Below are positions 1-7,125 of a DNA stretch of 9,060 nucleotides, one piece after another. Below the pieces are notes generated by a model. That model had not been told where the DNA came from and ran no database searches. It saw only the letters and a list, made by a program, of their open reading frames with translations. The translations under genes and the position numbers were made by a program. Source of the stretch: Anaerolineae bacterium (GTDB lineage Bacteria; Chloroflexota; Anaerolineae; 4572-78; NAK82); the NCBI GenBank assembly GCA_030598425.1, contig JAUVPY010000067.1:1-9060 (forward strand), read 5' to 3'. The first letter of the stretch is position 1. Every line of letters starts with the position of its first letter.

Positions 1-49
1 GAAGGTAATCTGTTTGTTCGCGCTCTACTAGACCCGTGTTCTCCCGCAT
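1..49 (-). CDS. Possible 5' end of a next minus-strand gene (partial, unrecognised)
   Basis: An ATG at 49 opens a frame that runs off the window edge after 16 codons (MRENTGLVEREQTDYL). An AAGGA sequence lies about 10 bases upstream, which is a usable but slightly distant ribosome binding site. A GTG at 70 in the same frame, preceded by AGAGGTG at about 6 bases, is an alternative start. The frame lies just downstream of a promoter-like sequence (105-133) and beyond the terminator of the main operon, which is where a new transcription unit would begin. Only this short piece is visible and I do not recognise a family, so this is a tentative call. It could also be non-coding. Confidence 0.25.
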   Translation of the reverse strand, partial: MRENTGLVEREQTDYL

Positions 50-104
50 AGTTTTACCATCCTTGATCACAATCTGCACCTCTTGCAGAGGATATTCCCG
101 CACC

Positions 105-133
105 AGTATACCTGAGAAAGCCCCTACTGTCAT
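105..133 (-). promoter_or_regulatory. Sigma70-like promoter candidate, reading out of the window
   Basis: On the minus strand ATGACA (133-128) and TATACT (110-105) are separated by exactly 17 bases. Each hexamer matches the TTGACA/TATAAT consensus at five of six positions. The predicted start of transcription is near 98. It lies about 30 bases beyond the operon terminator, so it would drive whatever gene continues past position 1. It shares its -10 hexamer and spacer length with the promoter at 8605-8633. Confidence is limited because hexamer pairs like this also occur by chance. Confidence 0.35.
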
Positions 134-160
134 CAAATAAAGAATGGATTTGCCATACGC

Positions 161-190
161 AAAAAGGACCGCCCGAAAGCGGCCCTTTTC
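161..190 (-). terminator. Intrinsic (rho-independent) terminator of the operon
   Basis: On the minus strand AAAAGGGCCGC (189-179) pairs with GCGGTCCTTTT (172-162) around the six-base loop TTTCGG, giving 11 base pairs including one G-U wobble. A run of five T follows (165-161). On the plus strand the same position would be an A-C mismatch, so the structure is perfect only in minus-strand RNA, which fits the gene direction. It lies 69 bases after the stop codon of the last operon gene (260). Confidence 0.88.
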
Positions 191-259
191 CACGCTGAGC
201 GTAGGGGGCGTGTACGACAAATGTTGTACCAGAAAACTCCTCGGCCATGGAAAGCCGAC

Positions 260-697
260 CTAATCCTCCACCACTTCGATGTGTATCTGTTCGATGCCCT
301 GTTGCCAGACCCTGATTCCGATCTCTTCGATCTGGGGCCATTGGTCCTGGGAGACGCGGGCAAATACGTTGACGGGCAGAAAGCCACGATGATCACGGAT
401 GACTTCAGCCCCGTAGTAGATGGCCAGCGCCTGGGGCGGATTCTCTTCAGTCTCCCACTCTTTCCAGTAGATCACGTCCCCGGTGTTAGCCGTGGCGGTC
501 TGGTTTTCCCTGGGAACCGGTCTATTGCTCTCAATCGGGAAATTGATCTCCCGTCCGCACCAGCGGGTGTGGTACACCGTGCAGTCAAGTGGCAGCACCT
601 CAAGGACTCGCTCTATGGTCTTGGGAGCGGCCTCAGGCAGCAGGTCGACAACCAACTCTCCGCCCCGTTCAAAGGTGAATTTGATCTTTGAGGGCAA
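260..697 (-). CDS. DUF3830 family protein (cyclophilin-like fold)
   Basis: This 145-residue cytoplasmic protein has no signal peptide or membrane segment. It matches the DUF3830 pattern by eye: an N-terminal strand followed by LLPEAAPKTIERVLEVLP (19-36), the central HTRWCGREINFPI (43-55), then ENQTATANTGDVIYW (64-78), AIYYGAEVI (92-100), and a final amphipathic segment ending in acidic residues. Known members have a cyclophilin-like beta-barrel fold; their biochemical role is not established to my knowledge. The start is TTG at 697, because no ATG or GTG exists in the frame nearby and AAGGGGG lies 8 bases upstream. The hyuB-like stop codon sits between that ribosome binding site and the TTG, and only 4 bases separate the genes, so translation is probably coupled. 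Position in the operon suggests an accessory subunit, chaperone or partner enzyme of HyuA/HyuB. The frame stays open after the TAG stop to the window edge (see findings). Confidence 0.8.
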   Translation of the reverse strand: MPSKIKFTFERGGELVVDLLPEAAPKTIERVLEVLPLDCTVYHTRWCGREINFPIESNRPVPRENQTATANTGDVIYWKEWETEENPPQALAIYYGAEVIRDHRGFLPVNVFARVSQDQWPQIEEIGIRVWQQGIEQIHIEVVED

Positions 698-701
698 GGT
701 A

Positions 702-2462
702 TCAACCCCCTTGAGACGCCTTCATCTCTTCCCGCAACTTTTGGGTCGCCTCTTGATCCACCTGCATCTCCGGTTCCTTGATGACAACCCCGTAATCGTC
801 CCTGGCACTCGCCGCCGAGATATATTCGTTGATCACGTCCTGGAGGACCATTTCGGGGTCCCGCTCCAGGGGTGAACCATACCCCCCGCCGCCGCCCGTC
901 TGAAAACTCACCAAATCCCCGTCCTTGAGGGGCAGGTTGGAGACCTTGCGCCATTCCTCTTCACCGCCGTCCGTCCTGTAGACCCTGGTAATGCTCGGTC
1001 GCCCTTCCTTGCCGCCGAAGATACCCCAGGGAGGCGTGTTGAGGACCCGATCCGTGGTGACCGTCATGCCGGCGTCGTGGCCGATGACCCGATAGTCCCT
1101 GCGGGCGCCCAATCCACCCCGGTACTTGCCCGGGCCGCCGGTGTCCTGGTTCAGCTCGAACCGCTCTACCAGCCACGGATATCGGATTTCGGCCACCTCG
1201 ACAGGTACGTTGTAAGTATCGCCCAGAGCCATGGAGAACAGGGCCGGCGCGCCATCCCGGTTGTGTTGGCCGCCGTAGCCACCCGCATCCCCTTCGGCAC
1301 ATACGTAGTATTGGCCCGTCCGGGGGTCGGTGCCGTAAATGAAGTCCGCCATGGAGTCGCCAAAGTGGCCGCCTCGAACCTGCTCCGGGACGGCCGGGGC
1401 AACGGCCCGCAGCATCAGATCGGGGATGGTGGTGATCGGTGTGGGCCACATGGCGGTTGCCGCAGGGAAATTGGGCTTCAAGATGCTGCCCTCGGGAATG
1501 ATCACTTCCAGCGGTCTAAAAGAGCCCTCGTTGCTGGGCAGGTAGGGTGTGGTGATAATCTTAAAACCGTATCGGGCGGCCGAGATGGTGGACGGCTCCG
1601 GGGTATTCATCGGCCCGATGCTCTGGGGGCTGGTGCCGGTAAAGTCAACGATCATCTTTTCATCTTCGACCGTAATCTTGAGCTTCAGCAGCAGTTTCTG
1701 GCTGAGAGGAGCGTCGTCGTTGCCGTCGCCGTCCAGCACGGCCTGGGCCGAATAAGTGCCATTGGGTATTCTTGACAGGGCTGCCCGGGCCAGCGTGTCT
1801 CCCTGCTCCAAGATCTCCGCTATGGACCCCAGCGTGGTCTCCAAACCGTACTTTTCGATGACGTCCAGCAGGCGTTGGCTTCCAGTCCGCACACCGGCGA
1901 TCATGGCCCGTATGTCCCCCAAAACCGAAACCGGAACGCGGGTATTGGCCCGGATCAGACGGAAAACGTCCTCGTTGGGATTTCCCTCCATCCAGATCTT
2001 GACGGGTGGCAGCCGGAACCCTTCCTGGAAGACCTCAGTCGTGTTCGCGTACCATCCGCCGGGGTAGATGCCTCCCATGTCTACCGTGTGTCCCCTAAAG
2101 GCAGCCCAGCCATGGATTTCGCCCTCGTAGAAGGCTGGACACAGAACCACGATATCGGGGCAATGGGTGAACCCGCCGTTGTACGGGTCGTTGCACAGGA
2201 TGACGTCCCCGGGCTTGAGATTATCACGCCCGATGGTCTCGTAGGTGGACCGGACCGAATAGGTCAGATTGGCCAGGAAGATGGGCAGCCCGGGCGTCTC
2301 GGCGACCAGGTTTGCCTCGGCGTCCAGCAGGGCGCAACTGAAATCGATGACCTCGTAGAGCACCGGGCTGTAGGCCGCTCTCTCTACAACGCGCCTGATG
2401 TCGCCGCTGGCGGCGATCAAACGATTGCGAATGACCTCGAGGGTAATGGGATCTACTGTCAT
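702..2462 (-). CDS. hyuB: Hydantoinase B / oxoprolinase / acetone carboxylase alpha-type subunit
   Basis: A 586-residue protein of full family length. HyuB proteins act with HyuA in ATP-dependent ring opening of hydantoins or 5-oxoproline, or in carboxylation of acetone and acetophenone. Family landmarks are the opening DPITLEVIRNRL (4-15), NDPYNGGFTHCPDIVV (91-106), RGHTVDMGGIYPGG (123-136), GGPGKYRGGLG (442-452) and TGGGGGYGSPLERDP (522-536). H100, D103 and H125 reproduce the metal-binding H-x2-D-x21-H spacing I recall from the acetone carboxylase alpha subunit, so the active site looks intact. The ATG at 2462 is chosen over an in-frame upstream start at 2519 because it directly precedes the conserved N-terminus, has AGGAGAGG 5 bases upstream, and avoids a long overlap with the preceding gene. 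The ribosome binding site overlaps the hyuA-like stop codon, indicating coupling. Sequence alone does not decide between hydrolase and carboxylase. Confidence 0.95.
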   Translation of the reverse strand: MTVDPITLEVIRNRLIAASGDIRRVVERAAYSPVLYEVIDFSCALLDAEANLVAETPGLPIFLANLTYSVRSTYETIGRDNLKPGDVILCNDPYNGGFTHCPDIVVLCPAFYEGEIHGWAAFRGHTVDMGGIYPGGWYANTTEVFQEGFRLPPVKIWMEGNPNEDVFRLIRANTRVPVSVLGDIRAMIAGVRTGSQRLLDVIEKYGLETTLGSIAEILEQGDTLARAALSRIPNGTYSAQAVLDGDGNDDAPLSQKLLLKLKITVEDEKMIVDFTGTSPQSIGPMNTPEPSTISAARYGFKIITTPYLPSNEGSFRPLEVIIPEGSILKPNFPAATAMWPTPITTIPDLMLRAVAPAVPEQVRGGHFGDSMADFIYGTDPRTGQYYVCAEGDAGGYGGQHNRDGAPALFSMALGDTYNVPVEVAEIRYPWLVERFELNQDTGGPGKYRGGLGARRDYRVIGHDAGMTVTTDRVLNTPPWGIFGGKEGRPSITRVYRTDGGEEEWRKVSNLPLKDGDLVSFQTGGGGGYGSPLERDPEMVLQDVINEYISAASARDDYGVVIKEPEMQVDQEATQKLREEMKASQGG

Positions 2463-2467
2463 GATAT

Positions 2468-2475
2468 CCTCTCCT
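2468..2475 (-). promoter_or_regulatory. Ribosome binding site of the hyuB-like gene, overlapping the hyuA-like stop
   Basis: AGGAGAGG on the minus strand lies 5 bases before the ATG at 2462. Its first two bases are the last two bases of the TAG stop codon (2476-2474) of the upstream gene. It decides the start of the hyuB-like gene and implies translational coupling that would keep the two subunits in fixed ratio. Confidence 0.8.
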
Positions 2476-4507
2476 ACTTTCGGTTGATAACCAGGTTGCC
2501 GTACTGGTCTACGTTGCATACCTGATCGCTCTCGACGACCGTGGTCGCCGTGGTCTCCTCAACAACGGCCGGGCCGTGAATAACGTTCTCGGCCAGGAGT
2601 TTGTCGCGCCTGAAGACGCTGAACTCCTCATATTGACCCTCACCGCGATAGACCCGTCGCCTTCCGATCTCGGCGTCGGACGCCGGTGTGGAGCCGCCCT
2701 TGGGGATGGCCTGCAATTCGGGTTTCTTCACCTTGCCGATGCCGATGGCCTTGAGCGAGACCATCACCTTGGACTCTTCCGGGGCGTTATGCCCGTAGAC
2801 CGAATAATGCAGATCGTCAAAGGCCTGGCCGGCGGTGGCCTTGTCGGCCTCGGTGAAGTTGCCGGGCACAGCCACAGTCAAGCTATGCTCTTGGCCGAGA
2901 TAGCGCAGGTCCATCTCGTAAGTCACGACGATGTCTTCGTCGGGGACGTTTTCCTGCTTAAATATCTCTCTGAGTCTCGATTCGAGATCCTTGAACATAG
3001 CGTTGATCTGACCGACTTCGGCCTCGTCGACCGCCTGGATGTGGGTTAGAGCGAAATCGTGCCTGAGATCCGCCATGAGCATACCCCAGGCCGAAAAGAC
3101 CCCTGAGTTCAAAGGTACGATGACGGTTGGGATATTCATCTCTTGAGCGATGGCCGCCGCGTGGATCGGGCCTGCCCCGCCAAAGGCCACCAGCGCAAAT
3201 TCCCTCGGATCGTAACCGCGTTTGACGCTGATGGATTGGAGAAGCGCCGACATATTGCTGTTGACAATCCTAATGATCCCGAGTGCGGCTTCATCCACAG
3301 AAATGTCGTAATAGCTGGCGATCTTGCCAACGGCTTCCTGGGCCAACTCTGGGGCGATGTCCATCTCCCCTCCCAGGAAGTAGTCGGGATTGAGGAAACC
3401 CAGATGCAGGTCGGCATCGGTCACCGTCGGCTCCGTCCCGCCACCCTTGTAACAGGCGGGGCCGGGGGCCGCGCCTGCGCTCTGCGGCCCAACGTGGAGA
3501 GCTCCCGCCTCGTCAATCCAGGCGATGCTACCGCCACCGGCGCCAATCTCTCTCAGATCGGTAACGGGCAGCAGGATGGGGCGCTCAAACACCGCATACG
3601 TGTCCGTGGTTTCTGGCATACCACCGGTGATGATGGCCGTCTTTGCCGTTGTACCGCCCATGTCATAGGCGATGACGTTCTCATAGCCAATCAGGCCAGC
3701 CAGTTGGGAAGCGCCGATGGCACCCGCGGCCGGGCCCGATTCCACCATGGCGATGGGCATGTTCCGGGCCACAGTGGACGTCATGATGCCGCCGTTGGAC
3801 TGCATGATCTGGAGCACGTTTTCGAAGCTGCGCTTGGCAAGTTCCTCCTCCAGGTGACGCAGATAGCTTCCAACCAAGGGCGTGACGTAGGCGTTTTGAA
3901 CCGTCGTGCTCGTCCTCTCATATTCATAGTAACGCCTGGTGATGAGATGAGACAGGGAATAGGTGACTTCCGGGTAACGCTCCTGGAGCAGCTTCCCTAT
4001 CTTATCCTCGTGCTCCGGGTTCGAGTAGGCGTTGAGCAGACAGACGGCCACGGCCTCAACCTGGTGCCGCTTCATGTCTGCGATGATCTGGTCCAGATTC
4101 CCGACCTCCAGGGGAACCAGGACTTCGCCGGCGGCGCTGAGGCGTTCCTTGATGCCGAAACGCAGGTGCCTGGGAACCAGGGGATCGGGTTTCCTGTAGA
4201 GCGCATCGTACATCTCAAGCCGGTTGCTGCGTCCGATCTCCAGGATATCCCGGAATCCCTCGGTCGTAATTAGCGCCGTCTTGGCCCCGGTGCCCTCAAT
4301 GAGCGCATTGATGACCACGGTGGTGCCGTGCGCCAAAAAAGAGACCTCCTCCAAACTGACGTCAAATCTCTCTATGCACTCGATGGTTCCGATTGCGGGA
4401 TTGGCAGGCGTTGATAAAACCTTGCTGAGCCGAATCTGGCCGGTGGATTCGTCTAGCAACACGCCGTCGGTGAACGTCCCGCCTACGTCCGTGCTGAGTC
4501 TGTACAT
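2474..4507 (-). CDS. hyuA: Hydantoinase A / oxoprolinase / acetone carboxylase beta-type subunit
   Basis: A 677-residue cytoplasmic protein of normal HyuA length. It is the ATP-binding partner of HyuB and is expected to activate the substrate (or bicarbonate) by phosphorylation. Visible order: N-terminal actin-like ATPase half beginning with DVGGTFTD (7-14) and HGTT (60-63); the central hydantoinase/oxoprolinase domain with QSNGG (236-240), MVESGPAAGAIGA (254-266), a second phosphate-binding loop DMGGTTAK (282-289), GAGGGSIAW (322-330) and GPACYKGGGTEPTVTDAD (349-366); then AFGGAGPIHA (441-450) and NSGVFSAWGM (467-476). A C-terminal domain typical of the family runs from about 510 to the end. 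The ATG at 4507 is preceded by GGGGAGG at 5 bases. The gene follows the permease after 60 bases, in which I see only the ribosome binding site and no convincing promoter. Which reaction it supports (hydantoin, oxoproline, ketone or another substrate) is not determinable here. Confidence 0.95.
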   Translation of the reverse strand: MYRLSTDVGGTFTDGVLLDESTGQIRLSKVLSTPANPAIGTIECIERFDVSLEEVSFLAHGTTVVINALIEGTGAKTALITTEGFRDILEIGRSNRLEMYDALYRKPDPLVPRHLRFGIKERLSAAGEVLVPLEVGNLDQIIADMKRHQVEAVAVCLLNAYSNPEHEDKIGKLLQERYPEVTYSLSHLITRRYYEYERTSTTVQNAYVTPLVGSYLRHLEEELAKRSFENVLQIMQSNGGIMTSTVARNMPIAMVESGPAAGAIGASQLAGLIGYENVIAYDMGGTTAKTAIITGGMPETTDTYAVFERPILLPVTDLREIGAGGGSIAWIDEAGALHVGPQSAGAAPGPACYKGGGTEPTVTDADLHLGFLNPDYFLGGEMDIAPELAQEAVGKIASYYDISVDEAALGIIRIVNSNMSALLQSISVKRGYDPREFALVAFGGAGPIHAAAIAQEMNIPTVIVPLNSGVFSAWGMLMADLRHDFALTHIQAVDEAEVGQINAMFKDLESRLREIFKQENVPDEDIVVTYEMDLRYLGQEHSLTVAVPGNFTEADKATAGQAFDDLHYSVYGHNAPEESKVMVSLKAIGIGKVKKPELQAIPKGGSTPASDAEIGRRRVYRGEGQYEEFSVFRRDKLLAENVIHGPAVVEETTATTVVESDQVCNVDQYGNLVINRK

Positions 4508-4567
4508 TGGGACCTCCCCTGTTAGAGTAAAATTCAGAATAAGGAATATCTTACGCGCCGAGAACCA

Positions 4568-5551
4568 CTACGGGCTGCGATGCCTCAAGGCGTCCAAGGC
4601 CACCGCAAACAGGATGACGCTGCCCTGGACGATCAACTGGTAAAATGGCGGAACGTTGAGAATGTTCAGCCCGTTCGAGATCAATTGCAGGAGCAAGACG
4701 CCGAAAAGCGTGCGCCAGACTGCGCCCTCACCGCCTGTGATACTGGTCCCTCCGATCACCACCGCGGCGATGGCGCTGAGCGTGATGGCCGTGCCGACAT
4801 TCGCCTGACCGGTCGCGATGCGCGAAGCGCCAATCACGCCAGCAATCCCGGCGCTGAGGCCGCTGATGGCGAAGGTGGTCGTGCGGACGAGCGAGGTGCG
4901 GACTCCAGACAGGCGGGCGGCTTCCTCATTACCCCCAATGGCATACACGTATCGTCCAAAGGTTGTTCGTGAAAGCAGAAACCACACAAATAGCGCAAAA
5001 CCGAAGAAGAAGTACACGGGTATCTTGGCATCCAGAAACCTGCCACGCCCCAGAAAGGCAAATCCTGGGTCCTCGATCTGGATCAGGAGCCCGCCCGTCA
5101 GGACAAAAGCAAAGCCACGGATGACAAGGGCCGTAGCAAGCGTCGCAACAAACGAGTTGATCCGAAGTCCAGAGATCAAGCCGCCGTTGATGGACCCCAG
5201 TATGAGACCGACCAGCATGCCCGCGGCCAGTCCCGCAGCCGGATAGCCCTGTCTGGCAATAAGCGCCGCTGTCGCCCCCGCAGCCGCGAAGATCGCACCG
5301 GAGGAAAGGTCAAAGCCCCCGCCGATAATCGTCACCGTTGCCCCTAAGGCAACCAGGCCGACCTGCGCCGACTGGTCGAGAACGTTCAGCATGTTCCGCG
5401 TGGTGAAGAAGGCGGACGTCATAAGACTCAAGGTCACAAAGACCACGAGGAATGCAAAGATAATGCCATATTCGCGCAATACGCCAAACGCAAGCTGCAT
5501 CGGTCCCTGCTGGTCGGTGCTGGCCACTCGCGGCATATCGTCGCCTGTCAC
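4568..5551 (-). CDS. Ribose/xylose-type ABC transporter permease
   Basis: A 327-residue integral membrane protein of the RbsC/BPD_transp_2 family, which forms the membrane channel as a homodimer. Hydrophobic segments start near residue 29 and follow through the sequence, consistent with 8-10 helices. Diagnostic motifs are GGFDLSSGAI (78-87), FGRYVYAIGGNEEAARLSGV (198-217, the cytoplasmic loop that docks on the ATPase) and GGTSITGGEG (267-276). The chosen start is GTG at 5551, with AAGAAGG about 10 bases upstream. An ATG at 5536, five codons in, is a real alternative with a weaker ribosome binding site. Only one permease gene is present, as is usual for ribose-type systems, so the importer is complete. 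It follows the ATPase after 28 bases. Substrate cannot be read from this protein. Confidence 0.94.
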   Translation of the reverse strand: MTGDDMPRVASTDQQGPMQLAFGVLREYGIIFAFLVVFVTLSLMTSAFFTTRNMLNVLDQSAQVGLVALGATVTIIGGGFDLSSGAIFAAAGATAALIARQGYPAAGLAAGMLVGLILGSINGGLISGLRINSFVATLATALVIRGFAFVLTGGLLIQIEDPGFAFLGRGRFLDAKIPVYFFFGFALFVWFLLSRTTFGRYVYAIGGNEEAARLSGVRTSLVRTTTFAISGLSAGIAGVIGASRIATGQANVGTAITLSAIAAVVIGGTSITGGEGAVWRTLFGVLLLQLISNGLNILNVPPFYQLIVQGSVILFAVALDALRHRSP

Positions 5552-5579
5552 TGTTTTTATACCTTCTTCCCTGTGTCTT

Positions 5580-7121
5580 CTAGTCCGTAGCGAAGGCAGC
5601 GCGCATCACAGCATCCTCTGACAGCGCGGAGCGGTCGCCTGGGCGATCCTCAAACTCTGCGACTATCCTACCGCGACGCATAACCAACACACGATGAGCC
5701 AGGCCGAGCACCTCTTCCAGTTCCGAGGAGATCAACAACACACCCATACCTTCCTCAGCCAGCCTTGTGATCAGGTTATATATCGCCCGTTTGGCACCCA
5801 CGTCGACGCCATGCGTTGGCTCATCGGCGATCAGAAGCCGGGGGCGTCGGAACAACCACTTGGCAAACAGGACCTTTTGCTGGTTGCCTCCCGAGAGACT
5901 ATCCACACGTATCGACGCTTGCGGCGGCCTGACGTCCAGGTGCTCGAGCAGCTCGGTGGTCTCACGTAGTTCGCGACGGCCCTGTATCACGATTCCCTGG
6001 CTGACGGTGTTCAAATGGGGGAGCGAGACATTGTGGCCGACGACCAGCTTCATCAGCAGGCCCTGATCCTTGCGGCTCTCCGGAAGCAGGGCGATGCCGG
6101 CCCCGACTGCCTCACCCGGCGAGTCGATCTTGACCGGTTGACCATCAATCTCAATCACACCCGTGTCTCGCCGGTCCGCCCCGAAGATCGTTCTGGCCAC
6201 TTCCGACCGGCCGCTGCCAACCAGCCCGGCCAGCCCCACAATCTCGCCAGCGCGAATGTCGAAGGCGATATCCTCGATACCGCCTCGACGTGAGACATTC
6301 TTAACCGAGAGCACGACTGGCGCGTCGGGCGCTGGAAAGCTCTTGGGTGGGAAGGCCAGGGACACAGAGCGACCGAGCATCGCCGTGACCAGGCTCTCAG
6401 GTGTCTCGTCCTGTGCAGGGGAAGTTCGGATCAACTCGCCATTTCGGAGCACGGTCACCGTATCAGCTACGCTCAGCACTTCTTCCAGGAAGTGAGAGAC
6501 GTAGACAATCGTCGTTCCGGCTTCGCGCAGGCCCCGAACGATCTCGATGAGCTTCGCGGTTTCGTCGTCCGGCAGGGCCGCAGTCGGCTCGTCCATCACG
6601 ATCAGCCGGGCGTTCCTGGCCACGGCCTTCAGGATTTCGACCTTCTTCTGGTCAGCGACACTCAAACTTGAGACCGGGACGTCGGCTGGCAGATCAAAGT
6701 CAGACCTGGTGATCAATTCTTCGAAGCGCCGCCGGGTGTCCCTGTTTTGAACTACCCCAGCTCGATTGCTCTCAATGCCAAGAAAGACGTTTTCGAGCAC
6801 GCTGAGCTTTGGCACCAGCGCGATCTCTTGCTGGATCATGGTGATGCCGCCGGCCAGCGCATCACGGGGTGACGTGTAGTGTGCTGGCCGACCATCCACC
6901 ACGAACTCGCCCTCGTCCTGGCGAAGGGCCCCGCTGATGATCTTGCCCAGCGTGGACTTGCCAGCGCCGTTCTCGCCAACCAGTCCGTGGATCGAGCCTT
7001 GCTCAACGGTGAGGTTTATGTCAATAAGGGCCTGCACGCCCCCGAAGCGTTTGCTGATGCCGCGCGCTTCGACGTGGGGTTGGGGAGCGTTCGGCCCCTC
7101 AACCCCACGTTCTTGAACCAT
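5580..7121 (-). CDS. Ribose-type ABC transporter double ATPase (two nucleotide-binding domains)
   Basis: A 513-residue RbsA/MglA/XylG-type protein that powers uptake from the cytoplasmic face. Domain 1 has Walker A GENGAGKST (49-57), a degenerate signature LSVADQ (153-158) and Walker B LIVMDEPTAAL (173-183). Domain 2 has a degenerate Walker A GLVGSGRS (299-306), a canonical signature LSGGNQQK (409-416) and LLIADEPTHGVDVGAK (429-444). This pairing of a full Walker A in one half and a full signature in the other is normal for the family. I chose the ATG at 7121, which lies 4 bases beyond the binding-protein stop. A TTG at 7142 in the same frame would add seven residues and overlap the upstream gene; it has AGGAGA about 12 bases upstream, so the start is uncertain. 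Either arrangement implies coupling to the upstream gene. Confidence 0.95.
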   Translation of the reverse strand: MVQERGVEGPNAPQPHVEARGISKRFGGVQALIDINLTVEQGSIHGLVGENGAGKSTLGKIISGALRQDEGEFVVDGRPAHYTSPRDALAGGITMIQQEIALVPKLSVLENVFLGIESNRAGVVQNRDTRRRFEELITRSDFDLPADVPVSSLSVADQKKVEILKAVARNARLIVMDEPTAALPDDETAKLIEIVRGLREAGTTIVYVSHFLEEVLSVADTVTVLRNGELIRTSPAQDETPESLVTAMLGRSVSLAFPPKSFPAPDAPVVLSVKNVSRRGGIEDIAFDIRAGEIVGLAGLVGSGRSEVARTIFGADRRDTGVIEIDGQPVKIDSPGEAVGAGIALLPESRKDQGLLMKLVVGHNVSLPHLNTVSQGIVIQGRRELRETTELLEHLDVRPPQASIRVDSLSGGNQQKVLFAKWLFRRPRLLIADEPTHGVDVGAKRAIYNLITRLAEEGMGVLLISSELEEVLGLAHRVLVMRRGRIVAEFEDRPGDRSALSEDAVMRAAFATD

Positions 7122-7125
7122 GTGA

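Noticed and set aside
54..341. Minus-strand open frame over the terminator region
   Set aside because: Overlaps the end of the DUF3830 gene in another frame and runs through the terminator hairpin; no recognisable domain.
221..691. Open frame of 156 codons on the plus strand
   Set aside because: Mirror of the DUF3830 gene, which has conserved motifs and operon context on the other strand.
1875..2525. Open frame of 216 codons on the plus strand
   Set aside because: Antisense to the hyuB-like gene and crossing the hyuA/hyuB junction; no family signature.
3143..4273. Long open frame (376 codons) on the plus strand
   Set aside because: It lies wholly antisense to the clear hyuA-like gene, has no recognisable motifs, and is rich in Arg/Gly/His in a way typical of a frame opposite a GC-rich gene.
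4508..4567. Internal promoter between permease and hyuA-like gene
   Set aside because: A TAAGAT sequence is present but no matching -35 lies at a suitable distance; only the ribosome binding site is convincing.
5580..7121. Degenerate signature in domain 1 and Walker A in domain 2 of the ATPase as signs of decay
   Set aside because: This pattern is normal in RbsA/MglA-type double ATPases, so the gene is not a pseudogene.
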